A stretch of 64,000 nt of DNA, from contig JAEVLN010000003.1 in NCBI GenBank assembly GCA_018350325.1, positions 2,651,214 to 2,715,213 of the forward strand. The letters are read 5' to 3'. Positions 1 to 10,473 of this stretch are shown piece by piece. Below the pieces are notes generated by a model. The model saw only the letters and a list, made by a program, of their open reading frames with translations, was not told the origin of the DNA and searched no databases. Origin of the DNA: Globodera rostochiensis. Lineage: Eukaryota; Nematoda; Chromadorea; Rhabditida; Heteroderidae. How positions within the stretch are numbered: the first letter of the stretch is position 1; every line of letters begins with the position of its first letter. Both the position numbers and the translations under genes were made by a program.

Positions 1-22
1 TCAAAAATGCGAAAATTTTCTC

Positions 23-44
23 GGCGGCGCCTATCGGCACCGCC
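23..44 (-). repeat. GATA-loop hairpin repeat, single copy
   Basis: This is an imperfect inverted repeat: a 9-bp GC-rich arm, a TATC (GATA on the other strand) loop and the complementary arm. It is followed by a poly-C tract. The same unit recurs near 4.9, 5.0, 7.2, 9.2, 32.9, 33.0, 42.5, 42.6, 43.8 and 44.0 kb. Here it lies in reverse orientation. Confidence 0.85.
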
Positions 45-94
45 GACCCCCCCCCCCCACTAAAAAAAGTATTTGGGAAAATCGCGCGCAAAAA

Positions 95-581
95 AACATG
101 ATTTGGTAATAGTCTAGTTTGTCCCCCCCATTTTTGAAAAAAAAACAACTTTTTTTTAAGTCATCTAAAACATGTTTCCGGGGGTTTTCGGGGTCACTGA
201 TCACGATTCTGACATTTATTTTACCCAATTCCGAACCCCGAACCCGAATTCGAACAATTTTTTCGAAAATTCAAAATTTTCTAAAATTCAATCTCAGCCT
301 CAAAATCATTCAAAAAGCATAAAATTACAACGAAAAAGCAAATAATGATCGAATTCATGTTTTTTAACGATTTTGAGGCTAAAATTGAATTTTGGAAAAA
401 ATTCAATTTTTGAAACTTGTTCGAATTCGGGTCCGAGGTTCGAAATTAGTCGAAATGGATGTTAGAATCGAATTCTACGCCTCTTATTACCCTTAGAAAC
501 ACCTTTCTATCGACTTCTGAAGAAAAAATGTATTTTTTTCAAAAAATGGGGGGGACAAACTAGACTATTACCCATGATTTT
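95..581. mobile_element. Foldback (palindromic) MITE-like element
   Basis: The two ends are near-perfect inverted copies: a segment at about 95-150, with a poly-C/poly-A boundary, is the reverse complement of 533-581. Interior pieces also pair, for example the region near 205-260 with 420-465. The whole element could therefore fold into one long imperfect hairpin. No coding capacity is visible. No clear target-site duplication was found, so the superfamily is open. Confidence 0.7.
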
Positions 582-1055
582 AGCAAAATGGACGGATGTC
601 CGCAATTCATTGAAAGTTGAGACTGTGAAATCGCTGGCCCAAATCAAAGTCAATTTCGATTATTCGTGCCCAGAGTTTTACCAAATGCTAATTTCAAACA
701 AAAAACTGCTTACATCGATCATGGATAATCAAAAATATGTCATTTGAAAATTTAAGCCACACTATTTGCCGGTTAAACAAATTTTTTAAAATGATGCTTT
801 TTGGTCCCAAATGATGCTTTTTTGCTAGCCAAATGATGTTTTTGAAAATTTTCATCTGGGAGCCCTGTCATATACCCTGTTCATTCTCCATGTTTGTACA
901 CATTAACTTAATTTTAAAAATTTTTTTTCTTTAGTAAAGTCGTTGTTCTTCAAAATGGAATTTGCGAACTTTGGTCGCATCGAAGGCACACTGTTCGGTG
1001 CCGAGGGCGACGCAGTATTTGAGAAAGCGGCGCCGGTGGAAGAAGGCTCCGATCT

Positions 1056-2703
1056 GTGGCGTCGAGAAGAGCTGAGCAATCTGAACGATCGGTTGGCCAA
1101 TTACATCGAAAAGGTCGGGAGGAGACAATTTGAACGGGGCAAAATAATGGACTCCGGGGAGGGAGGGGGGGGGAAGTGGAAAAGACAACAGCTAGTTCGG
1201 GGTCGTGGGCAAGTCCAAGTCGGCGTTATTCGTGGCATCCCCTAGTCCACCCCCTCACAATTACATCGAAAAGGTCGGAGGAGACAATTTGAACGGGACA
1301 ATAATGCCAACTGCCAAATTCAGGTCCGATTTCTGGAGGCCCAGAACCGCAAGTTGAAGGCGGACCTGGACATGCTGCAAGGGCGTCGAGGCAAAGACAC
1401 GATCACCATCAAGACGATGTATGAGAGCGAGATCAACGTGAGTCAATGGAATTCCGTTCAACAAAGGGTTGATCACCGACGACGACCCTTCGGGGCGGCC
1501 TGTTTAGTAGGGATTGCATTTCGCCGACAGCTAGCAGTTCGGGGTCGTGGGACAGTCCGAGTCGGGATTATTCGTGGCATCCATGGTCCAAAAAACAATA
1601 AATGGCACTTTCAGACGGCCAAGAAGCTTATTGAAGACACCGGCAAATCGAAGCGCGAGTTGGAGGCGGACGTGGCCAAGCTGCAGCGCGACTTGGACGA
1701 GCAGCGACGCAAATATGAGGCGAGTGTTCAAATACATAAATTAAATTAAATGTCATTTTTAGGAGGCGGTCCGAGTGCGGGCTGGCGACCGTGAGAAGCT
1801 GGACGACCTGCTGGTGCAGCTCAGCAACCTGGAGGCGGAGATCAGCCTGCTGAAGCGTCACATTGCCCTGCTGGAGGAGGAGCTTGGCAAACTGCGCAAG
1901 GAGAACACGCGTTTGCACTCGGACTTGCAGCGCGTGCGCGCGGAGCTGGACCAGGAGACGCTGAACCGAATTGACTACCAGAAGCAGACACTGCTCGAGG
2001 AGATCGACTTCATTCGACGGTAATTTTTGTGGCATATTTTTGCATGAAACATTCCACAACCTGCCCATGCTCAAACAGTTCGCACGATCAAGAGATCAAA
2101 GACTTGCAAGCGATGGCCGCACGCGACACGACCAGCGAAAACCGCGAGTTCTTCCGTAACGAACTCGCTTCGGCCATCCGCGACATTCGCAACGAGTACG
2201 ACACGTTGAACAACAAAAATCGCAACGACGTCGAGTCGTGGTACAAACTCAAAGTGCAGGAGATGGAAACGCAAAGCGCACGACAGAACATGGAGCAGGG
2301 CTACCAGAAGGACGAGCTGAAGCGTCTTCGTGTGCAGTTGACGGACCTCCGTGGCAAATTGTCCGACTTGGAAGCTCGAGTAAGGGATGAACAAACAGAG
2401 TCTGAACTGCTTTGAATTCATGGCGCTCTTAATTTTTATGTATGTTAGTTGGAATTTTCTCCAATTCTTTTGAAACAATCGAAAACGCCCGTGAAGTTCA
2501 AGCAGTACATCTTTTTGTATGATGGAACATGGAATTATAATAACTGTTTTTTTCCCACCGCAGAACTCACTGTTGGAGAAGCAAACCCAGGAGCTGAACT
2601 ACCAGTTGGAAGATGACCAGCGCGCGTACGAAAACGCGCTGAACGCGAAGGACGCGCAGATGCGCGACGAGTGCCAGGCACTGATGGTTGAGCTGCAGAT
2701 GAC
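1056..2703 (+). pseudogene. Truncated chimeric copy of cytoplasmic intermediate filament (ifb-1-like)
   Basis: Six blocks match exons 2-7 of the intact ifb-1-like gene at 57.3-60.6 kb almost identically: 1056-1113, 1324-1437, 1615-1719, 1763-2019, 2079-2379 and 2564-2703. Together they encode coils 1A to most of 2B. The usual head is missing and is replaced by an unrelated stretch (943-1055). The sequence stops before the conserved end of coil 2B (the [13 protein letters not shown] region), and no lamin-type tail follows. Two in-frame deletions, of two residues near 1983 and three near 2657, would disturb the heptads. The first intron contains a second copy of the exon end and of intron sequence, an internal duplication. 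The duplicate is recent, judging by near-identity even in introns. Expression of a truncated protein cannot be excluded. Confidence 0.85.
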
Positions 2704-2727
2704 GAAATATTTAGGGGATTTTACAAG

Positions 2728-3020
2728 TGATGATGGAGAACGACAAGGACTTCAGGGTGTACAACGAGCCGGCGAGTGGACAGGACGGCGGTGACGCCGC
2801 GCCGGAGGGACGGCGGTGGACGAACGGGGAAGTGCCGGAGGGCGAAATTATTAAATGTAAGTGAATCCCGCCGTACATCCCCTGGGGGGTTGTGGGGAGT
2901 GCGCGTGTTTGTTGGGTACCACCAGACTTTAAAGAGTTTACTCTTTTTTTCAGTTTGAACGGTGTCAACAAATCGACGCATGCCGTGCCGTGGACGATGT
3001 GCCATCGTCATTTGATCAAA
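2728..3020 (+). other. Possible orphan exon pair, unidentified
   Basis: A frame from 2728 to 2856 starts after an acceptor-like TTACAAG and ends at a consensus GTAAG donor. It encodes a polar, Asp/Glu/Gly-rich segment beginning [16 protein letters not shown] second candidate exon follows a TTTTTTTCAG acceptor at about 2953. I recognise no family. These pieces lie where the intermediate-filament copy breaks off, so they may mark the duplication breakpoint or belong to another gene fragment. Confidence 0.3.
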
Positions 3021-3130
3021 ATTTTTTCATTTTTTTTTTGATCGCTGATCACACACCGTTTTTGTTTGGTTTGCCGCCTCCGCGATGTTTTTTCTTTCCA
3101 ATTCACTTTTTTTTTGTTATATTTTTCAAC

Positions 3131-3278
3131 CTGAAAAATTGGCCATCCGATGTGTTCCAATGCGTTGATGACCCGTTCCCGTGTCTTGTCCCCTCGGGCG
3201 GTCACAAATGCGTACACAATGTGCGCCGACAAATCCACCGCAAATCCGATGGACATGATAATTGAAATCATCGAGACT
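3131..3278 (-). pseudogene. Orphan exon of a Patched-related (RND/sterol-sensing) protein
   Basis: The antisense exon has a clean acceptor and a CAG|GTTG donor. It encodes VSMISIIMSIGFAVDLSAH followed by a cytosolic linker ending IGWPIFQ. The GFxVD motif inside a membrane segment, followed by A-H-x-x-Y-x-F, is typical of the tenth membrane helix of Patched, PTR and NPC1 proteins. The expected flanking exons are not found on this strand within several kilobases, so it looks like a stranded fragment. A separate PTR-like gene begins at 63.6 kb. The two loci may be related through the same duplication that copied the intermediate-filament gene, but this is inference. Confidence 0.7.
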
Positions 3279-3468
3279 CTTGACAGAGAGAGAGAGAGAG
3301 TGGGGATTTTGATTGGATTAGGGGTTGGACAACCGAGACCCTTCGGGGGTGGCATGTCTAGGGTCATGGTCGGGCCCAATATTTGTTTGGAATTAATTGA
3401 GTGGTGGGGGGGGGGGTGGGGTCACTAAAATCGTGACCCGCTTGGATTCCTTCATTCATGTGCTTATT

Positions 3469-3780
3469 CAGGGTGCGCATCTGTCCTTATTTATAAAATT
3501 TGTCCTTATTTGAGGCCTTCGTCCTTATCGTGTTCTTATTTTTCGAATTTGTGAAGAATTTCATAATATTTTGATTCAGTTTTCAAAATGAGAAAATTTG
3601 AAGCGAATTGGACCAATTTTCTCACCAAATTGAGTTGAAATTTCAAAAATTTATGAGTAAAAAGCAATAAAGATTTACTGCATTTTTGAACATTTTGTAA
3701 AATGTCCTTATTTCGGACCCCAAAATCTTATTTTCTGCCCTTGATGTCCTTATTTTTGAAAATTTTCGATGCGCACCCTG
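3469..3780. mobile_element. hAT-type MITE with 8-bp target duplication
   Basis: The 312-bp element begins CAGGGTGCGCAT and ends with its reverse complement ATGCGCACCCTG. It is flanked on both sides by the 8-bp direct repeat tgcttatt (3461-3468 and 3781-3788). An 8-bp duplication with a CAGGG terminus is characteristic of the hAT superfamily. The interior has several 'tccttatt' motifs and no open frame, so the element is non-autonomous. Confidence 0.92.
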
Positions 3781-4030
3781 TGCTTATTACACTTTCATTT
3801 TAAATATCCATTTTAAAAGTAGCTTATATTTAATTTCCTAGCGAAGTGTTGAATGGGGTAGTGAAATAGTTAACTGGTGAAATCGTCCACTGTCGAATTC
3901 AGTCACTGAATTTCCTGGCACCAATTGTAACCTAGAGCTCTTAAATGATATGAATAGTGTCAAGATTGGTCTGCTGTGAAAAGAGTTAGTTATAGTGTTA
4001 AAAATTTCCCAGACTCAACCGTCCCGCTCC

Positions 4031-4165
4031 ACTATGGGTTCACTCCAGCAGCAGACAAAATTAGGCGAAACGCCAAACTTTTCAATTTTTTCAAACTAAC
4101 GACCCATGCCAGACGGCGTATGGTCGGTCAGACACTAAAACCCCCACCATTGAGAGATTGAAGAA
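4031..4165. repeat. Partial copy of the ACTATGGG-ended element
   Basis: The block starts ACTATGGGTTCACTCCAGCAGC and continues through a 'catgcc...gcgtatggtc' hairpin to 'cccccaccattga'. The left part of the complete element at 44023-44567 has the same order of motifs. No matching right end was found here. Confidence 0.65.
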
Positions 4166-4910
4166 TTTAAACGTTTTTCTCCTATAATTCGTAAAATGAC
4201 CTATTTTCACACCAAAATGACTTATTTTTACATTTCTAAACAGTCACATAAAACCAAGTTTTTACGATTTAAAAATTCTGTTTAAATCAAAATCGGTTCA
4301 AGAACCAGTCATTTGGCCACAATTTGTTTTTATTTGATTTGTAGATTGATCGGAAAAGAGCAGGCGGGATTAGTGGAAGGGGGAGACGGCCAGGAAGAAA
4401 CTGGAGAGAGTGGGGCAGACGATGAAGAGCGGTACGATGGAAGAATTGGCGGCCAAAACCAAATGGAGGCTTAGGATGGGGGGTGTTTTTTTTTTTACTG
4501 CGTTTGTTTGGCGGCCCATGGAAGGCAAACAGCAGTCAGCCATAATTGGGTGGGGGGTCGCCGAGTTCGCTCACCCGTAGTTTGCAGACCCAACTTCCGG
4601 GCATTGTAGTCTACACCAGGGATGGGCGGAAATTTATTTTCAAAAAACGGAAAACGGAAAACGGAAAAACGGAAATATTTTTTTTAACGGAAAACGTAAA
4701 ACGGAAAAAAAGGGCCAAAAACAACGGAAAAACGGAAAACGGAAAACGGAAAAATTTTCAAATAAAATAAAAAAATTATTTTTTTTTTTTAAATAATTTA
4801 TTTAATAAATATTTTTTGAAATATTAACAGTAGTTATTTTTAAAAATTTTGAAGGGTGTCTTTTTTTCAGCAACCTTCTGAATCTAAAGCTTTTGGGTGG
4901 GGGGGGGGTC

Positions 4911-5055
4911 GGCGGTGCCGATAGGCGCCGCCGGAGAAAATTTTGAAATTTTCGACTCAATTTGTTAAGGATTTGCAACCAAAATTTTAAAAAATTCGGC
5001 AATTTTTGAAGCTTATTAGGAGTGGCAAGGTCCGGCGGCGCCGATAGGCGCCGCC
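4911..5055 (+). repeat. Pair of GATA-loop hairpins, 123-bp spacing
   Basis: Two 22-bp hairpins lie at 4911-4932 and 5034-5055, each a GC-rich 9-bp stem closing a GATA loop. AT-rich sequence containing CAATTTGTTAAG separates them. The same pair with the same spacing is found at 32925/33048 and 42478/42602 inside other elements. Confidence 0.9.
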
Positions 5056-5283
5056 GGAAGAATTTTTTTAAAAAACTTAACAAGATTTGTTAAGAAAATC
5101 ACTCCAAAAATGAAAATGGAAAACAAAATCCCCCAAATGTTTTTTGATTTCGTCCAACAAAAAAAGAATGAAAAGCTTGTGAATTGTCATCTAAAATGTT
5201 TGTTTGTAATTGGAAAAAGTTAAAAAGAATTTCGAAAATTGTTTAACCACCGTAACTGTACAGAAAAATAAGAAATAATCACT

Positions 5284-5361
5284 GACACAGGCGGGGATCT
5301 GAACCCCCACCCACACTTATCTCCCCACACCAACCACTCACCATTACACCACAACCAAACA
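5284..5361 (-). repeat. tRNA-like (tRNA-derived) sequence
   Basis: On the minus strand, an A-box-like TGGTGTAATGGTGAG lies upstream of GGTTCAGATCC, a near-consensus B box within a paired T arm (GGGG/CCCC). The acceptor and anticodon stems do not pair convincingly. It is therefore better read as a tRNA pseudogene or a tRNA-derived SINE head embedded in the hAT element than as a functional tRNA. The two boxes could still act as an internal polymerase III promoter. Confidence 0.55.
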
Positions 5362-5517
5362 GCATTACAATCCTCCAAAAATCTCATTTTTAGGGGTGTA
5401 TATTTTTTCCGTTTTTTCCGTTAAAAAGGGCATTTTAACGGAAAACGGAAAACGGAAAAAAAGGCCCAAAAACAACGGAAAAACGGAAAACGGAAAACGG
5501 AATTCCGCCCATCCCTG

Positions 5518-6960
5518 GTCTACACCATGTGTAGTACTGCAATGGTGGGCGTTAGAAGGTATTAAAAAGGGCGTTTATTTTTAAATCTAAAATTCTCTAA
5601 ATTGACACCGCGCATTCATCGGGCGGGCGAACTCCTTTTTTCACTGTTTGTTGTTGTTATTTTTCGTTGGTTGTTGACTTTGTTGTTGTTATTGTTATAA
5701 AAAACAAAACAAATTAGAAATTTGGTCCAAAGAAATGAAACATTTCGCATTTTTTTCGGCAGAACATTTGTCCTTATTTCAGGTCTTTGTCAGTTAATTG
5801 TTCTAAATTATATTAAAGCTAAATTTTAATGGTTCCATCGGAGCAACAGCCGCTCCCTTTCCCTTGCCTTTGGGGCAGTGTGGGGATGGGGGGCAAGACC
5901 GCGCCGGCCGCACTCGAAGAAAGTGCCACCAAACAAGCCGTTTTCAGAATCAGTGCCAACTCGGTGGTGAACCCGCTGTTTGTGGCCGAACGACGCTGCG
6001 AGGGCGTGGAGCAAAGCGTGTCATGTGTGTCACGTCCAACTGCAGCCGGTGACTGCAAACTGTGGACAAACCGGGCGATTGCTTTGCCCAATGTTAGCGA
6101 TTGGATGATTTTGGGGTGTCACCACTTTGCGGGAGGGGGGGAGGGGGACAATCTAAGCGTGGCGTAAATGGCCAAGTCCGACCCGGCTGGGCTGGTCCCC
6201 CGGGGCATTCCCTTGTATATCCCCCCGCCCAATTCACAATCCCCCCCCCCCGGCGGACGGCGCCGTTCCGTTGCTTTTCCCTTCACCCACAAGAAGCAAG
6301 CAGCGAGTTCGGCACCACCCACACTTTTGTGTGTGCCGGCTGCTTCTGTTGTCTTTTTGCTTTGCCCCTAACGCATTTTCAACCATTCATCCGAACACAG
6401 AAAAGGCACGGCAATTCACATCAATTGGCCATAATTTGAATCGCCTATTTTAAACGCGCGCATTTATGGGGGATTTGGCACCAAATCCAGACCAGCGGCT
6501 GGGGAGGGGGCAATCCGCGCCGAAGTTGTTGCTGGACGGGTCTTAAAGCGGGCTGCTGACGACGCTCTGCGAGGAGAACGGCGCCGGAGGCGGCAACGGC
6601 ACTGAGAAGGAGGCGAGAAGAAAGGATGAGGGCAAGGAGAACGGAGGCGCAGGCATTTTGGAGACGATGAAGGCGAAGATGATGACGATGAAGACGAACA
6701 ACAACAACAACAAGATCAGCAACAGCAGAAACAGAAACAACACGTTGCCCCCGTTGCCGTTGACGAATGGCCTCCGCCACCGCGTCCACAGGTCCCAGTC
6801 GCCCTCACTGTTCGGGTCAACAAAGGTACATATTACACGGCGCCGGAGGCGACAGACACAGTGCGCTCAACTCGTTCATTTGTGACCCGGTTAGGTACCG
6901 CAGATCGATCAGAAACGCGACCTTAAAGAACACTCGTACGTCAAGTCTAGCCCGACAATG
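5518..6960. other. Intergenic, GC-rich, ambiguous open frames
   Basis: Two GC-rich tracts (5829-6170 and 6540-6960) leave frames open on both strands. One plus frame near 6650-6950 encodes an acidic/Gln-rich run followed by a Pro-rich stretch. I cannot choose a coding frame from splice signals and recognise no domain. The block lies next to the orphan dynein exon and may include decayed coding sequence. Confidence 0.4.
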
Positions 6961-6973
6961 AAAGTCTGAAATT

Positions 6974-7129
6974 CGGCACCGCGAACTGATGCCAATTGGC
7001 TGGCACGCGTTTGCTCGTGACCAGTGCAGCAACCAGCTCACGGCAGTGGTTGTTCTGCTTCTGCTCTCCCCGACAGATGGCCAGCAGTTCGTTGAGGTCA
7101 CGCCGAACATCAGCCAAAAGCTTAGCGCC
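6974..7129 (-). pseudogene. Orphan cytoplasmic dynein heavy-chain exon fragment
   Basis: The minus frame reads GAKLLADVRRDLNELLAICR, then GEQKQNNHCRELVAALVTSK, then RVPANWHQFAVP. This matches the segment of dynein heavy chains just before the C-terminal domain: LL..VR.DL..L...C.G..KQ.N...L...L..G.VP..W..F.VP. The downstream sequence (a stop after about nine residues) and the lack of recognisable flanking exons suggest an isolated gene fragment rather than a working gene of about 4,000 residues. Confidence 0.7.
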
Positions 7130-7248
7130 CAGTGACTTAGTCCAGCAACTCAGAATTTAAAGTTTTTGTTAGGAAAATAATGTAAAATTTCGAAAATTTT
7201 GCCTTTTTTGCGAATACTGACTGCTTCACATCTGCTGGGGGGGGGGTC

Positions 7249-7270
7249 GGCGGTGCCGATAGGTGCCGCC
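7249..7270 (+). repeat. GATA-loop hairpin repeat, single copy
   Basis: Here the stem is perfect (GGCGGTGCC paired with GGTGCCGCC, apart from a shifted position) around GATA, preceded by a poly-G tract. The downstream flank again contains TTTGTTAAGAAAATTGGTC, shared with the second hairpin of the paired copies. Confidence 0.85.
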
Positions 7271-7339
7271 GGGAAAATTTTTTTGAAGATTTTAACGATA
7301 TTTGTTAAGAAAATTGGTCATTTTCACTGAAAATCTGCA

Positions 7340-7471
7340 AATTTTTGAAAAATCAGGATAAAATCAGGAAAAAAAATCAGGTAAAATCAGACAACAATGG
7401 AAAATCAGAAAAAATCAGGAAAACACCCAAAAATCAGGAAAAACCTGACAAATCAGGTACTATGGTCACCC
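7340..7471. repeat. 'aaaatcagg' clustered repeat and probable MITE end
   Basis: The heptamer-like unit 'aaatcagg' is repeated about eight times. The block ends GGTCACCCTG, a hAT-like terminus. The opposite terminus with an 8-bp duplication was not found, so this may be a one-ended remnant. Confidence 0.5.
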
Positions 7472-10400
7472 TGATTAGAGTGGAGTCGAAGCCCGCCCAT
7501 CATTTTCGACCAGTTCACCCCTTTCACACCCCCCCCCCTCCTTTTTTTGGTCCCACAAATTGTTTTGTTCGCGCAAATATTTAGTCGACAGAATGACGCC
7601 GACATTTCGATGTCGTGTTAAATCGCTGCTTCAACGGATGAACTTTGCCATCATTTCGTCTCCGACTTTCCGTGATTTGCATGGCTAATTTGGTCGTCCG
7701 TCGTGTGGGCGATGGCCGTGTCCACCACCACCCACTAAATGTGTGGCATTTTATCGGTGGCATAATGTGAAGGTGAAGTGTCAATTCGTGCTCCTTGGCC
7801 CCCGGGGGGACGGGGGGGGGGACATACGCACTCGGGCAGCTGTTTATTGAATTTGGATGGAATCGGAGCGGTGCAGTCGGATGTGTTAAGTGAGGATTGG
7901 CCAAATCTTCGGGACTCTTCCGGGGGACCAAATTCCGGCATTGAGTCCCCTGTTTTCCCAAAAAATGGAAAAATTTTCATAAAATTGGCGGATTTTGTTG
8001 TTTTGGATCAGTTTTCCAGACAATAATTTAAACATATTAACGGAACGTGTAATTTTGGTACACGGAAGTTTTACCTAAGCGGATTGGCGGCGTGGGAGGC
8101 GGGGGAGTGGGAGGGAAAGGTCGCCGCGGGGGTTGCCTTTCATTGCAATTCCGCCCCCGCCGCCAAAGCGCTTATCACCCACCCACCAAAAAGCGCAAAA
8201 TCGGATGAAGAATTAGCACACAAAAAATGCCGAAGGATTTCATTTGCCGGAGAGTGTCCCCCCCCCGGCAATCCTTTGGGGCGTCGCCTTTCTGTTTGGC
8301 ATTATGTTATTGCTATTTTTATTCCATAATCTGTCGCCGGGAGGGCGTATAAATACGCCGCCCGTTGAGCCCGCAAAATCCAAAAGCTTAAAATATTTGA
8401 GACAATTTTTTTTAAATTTTTGCTTCCTACAAATCAGTTAATCGAATCACAACTTGTATATCGGCTTGATCGAATTGTTCGGGTCGCGGCAAACGACTGA
8501 TTGGCACAAATTTGGTTGCCGGATTGGAATAAAACATTGGCACGCACCGGCTCTGGAGCCGGTTTGCTTCATTGTTGGCATGAGCTTTCCTTTCTTACAC
8601 CGGCACAACTAAAAATGAATGGACCCCCCCCCCCCTCCCCTTTCGGCGCCATGCCATCATCTTCCGTTCATTTGCACTGTTCATTTCATCTTCATCCTCA
8701 CCGTTCATCCGTGTCCCCTCCCCCAACCTCGCAGTCCGCTGCGGGCATTTCCGTCATTCTCGAAATGCACCCATTTTGAATGCGTGCTTTTAAGCTAAGC
8801 TTTTTAACTTTTTCTGAGCATTAGTCCCTCCTCCTTTTACCGGTATGCGAAGTCCTCAAACACCCCCCCCCCCCTCCTCTCCAGTTCAAAGGAGGAAATG
8901 GAATACGCTTTTGGCATGGATTATACACTCCTAATTGAGTCGTTCGGGACGGGGTGCTTTTGGTCAGTTTCACGGTTCCATTAGGCAGTTTGCGTCACGA
9001 GTTTTCCCGGCCAAACAGCAAAAATATTTGCCCCGCCCCGCCCTCTGACCATTTTGGCTTTTGAGCCAAATGGTAACAAAACGGTGCTAATTGGGTTCAC
9101 TGTTCGGTTTGTCGTCATTTTCAATTTGCTTGGGTCCGCGCCCAACGAATGAAAGCGCTAGAAAGTCCGACAAATGCCAATAGGCGCCGCCGGGGATTTC
9201 GGAGTCCGTTACCAAACATTTCCGGAGTTTGGACACATTTACCCTGGTCCGTCCCCTTCAGGCAAATGACCGGAATTGCGTTGCGCATCCGATAATTTTT
9301 TGCCCCATCTTTTTCCCCCGCTCCTATTTGCGCGTGACGCTGTTTATTTTCGTGAGAAAAGACACGCTTTGGACCTGGGACCTGGAGTTAACGCCGGGGG
9401 GGGGGGGAGACCGTAACCTTTGGGCAAATTGAATGGACGACCCAAATGCCAAAGCCACCCCCCCCCACCCTTTAGACACAGTGCCAATTCCGCCTCTCGC
9501 ATGCATTCGTTGGGCGTTTAGCCAGCTGAAGAACGTCCGGGCCCCCGCCTCCCGCTGAAGCCTCAAGAAGTCATTCCCGAGCATTCAACAGCAGGTTATC
9601 CCCTCCGGGGCTAAAAGTGCGCAAACAGCGGCCACTCGCCCCCGCCCCCCCCCCCTCCCATTCATATGGGCACTTTGTCTCCATCACAACGTTCGCCTGC
9701 TGCTGCTTCTGCTGCTCTTCTCCCTCTCATCATTCCTCTACCCCCCCCCCCCTCCGTGAGCAGAAGCAAATCTTCCAGCATTTTCCCCCCCCCCCCCCGG
9801 GGGGCTCAACCCTCGTCATCTGTTTCCAATCATCCGCCCTATTCACCTCATCCCGCCCCCTCTCCCACTTCCATTTACCCCCACCCCCTCCAATTTCAGT
9901 CGTCATGCAAAATTCACTTTTCAAATTTTTGGGCTTTTGCTCGGGGCGCCCCCTAAATTTTGCATGTGCCATGCCATCGATGGACAAACATTCCAAAAAA
10001 GGCAATAATTTGCCGCTTCTTCTTCTTCCGTTAATTGGATTAGTTTGTTTGCAAACAAAATGGGGGTAACAACAAAAGGGAGGGGGCGGCAAATTTTAGG
10101 GGGGTGTAAAAACGGAAGAAAAAAGTAACTAACTAATAATAGAAAAGGGGGGGGGGAGGGGGTACACCCATTTTTGGACCTTCTCGTGCAGGATGGCCGC
10201 AGAAAGGTGCCGGTTTTCGGTTGAATCCTGCCCTGCTGTTGGCTGGTTGGTCTCTTCCCGTCCTCCACCGGTGCCCCCCCCCTCCTCTCCCCTCCGGCGC
10301 TTTCATCCAATCTTCATCAGCAAATCCCCTCCCACCGAAAAAGCCAATCCTTTTTGCTTTGGGCGTATTAGCGTAACGAATGGATTCTATTTAAGGCACC

Positions 10401-10473
10401 AAAACTCCAATCCCTCTCTGAGAAGGCATCCCGGTGCTCCACTCCTTAATTCACATCCAAACAGTGGCCAAAA
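7472..10473. other. Intergenic region upstream of the IL-17-like gene
   Basis: No convincing exon was found. The region contains many poly-C and poly-G runs of 9 bp or more and a half copy of the GATA hairpin at 9175-9191. Short open frames on both strands are explained by compositional bias. A TATA-like 'tataaata' lies near 8350. Confidence 0.5.

Larger units (their letters stand above)
4617..5517. mobile_element. hAT-type element carrying a hairpin pair and a tRNA-like sequence
   Basis: The 901-bp element starts CAGGGATGGGCGGAAATT and ends with the inverted copy AATTCCGCCCATCCCTG. It is flanked by the 8-bp duplication gtctacac (4609-4616 and 5518-5525). Sub-terminal zones are rich in 'cggaaaa' repeats on both sides. 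The interior holds two GATA hairpins 123 bp apart and a tRNA-like stretch. There is no transposase frame, so it is non-autonomous. Confidence 0.92.

Noticed and set aside
4911..5055. Helitron 3' hairpin for the GATA repeats
   Set aside because: No CTRR end follows at the expected distance, and pairs occur inside elements with inverted termini and 8-bp duplications.
5935..5965. LFGGTFFE in a minus frame, resembling the GGTFFPEAYITATRQ block of dynein
   Set aside because: The match is too short and lies in the wrong order relative to the dynein exon at 6974-7129.
7340..7471. Spaced short repeats suggesting a CRISPR-like array
   Set aside because: Repeats are 7-9 bp, irregularly spaced and AT-rich, with no cas genes, in a nematode genome.
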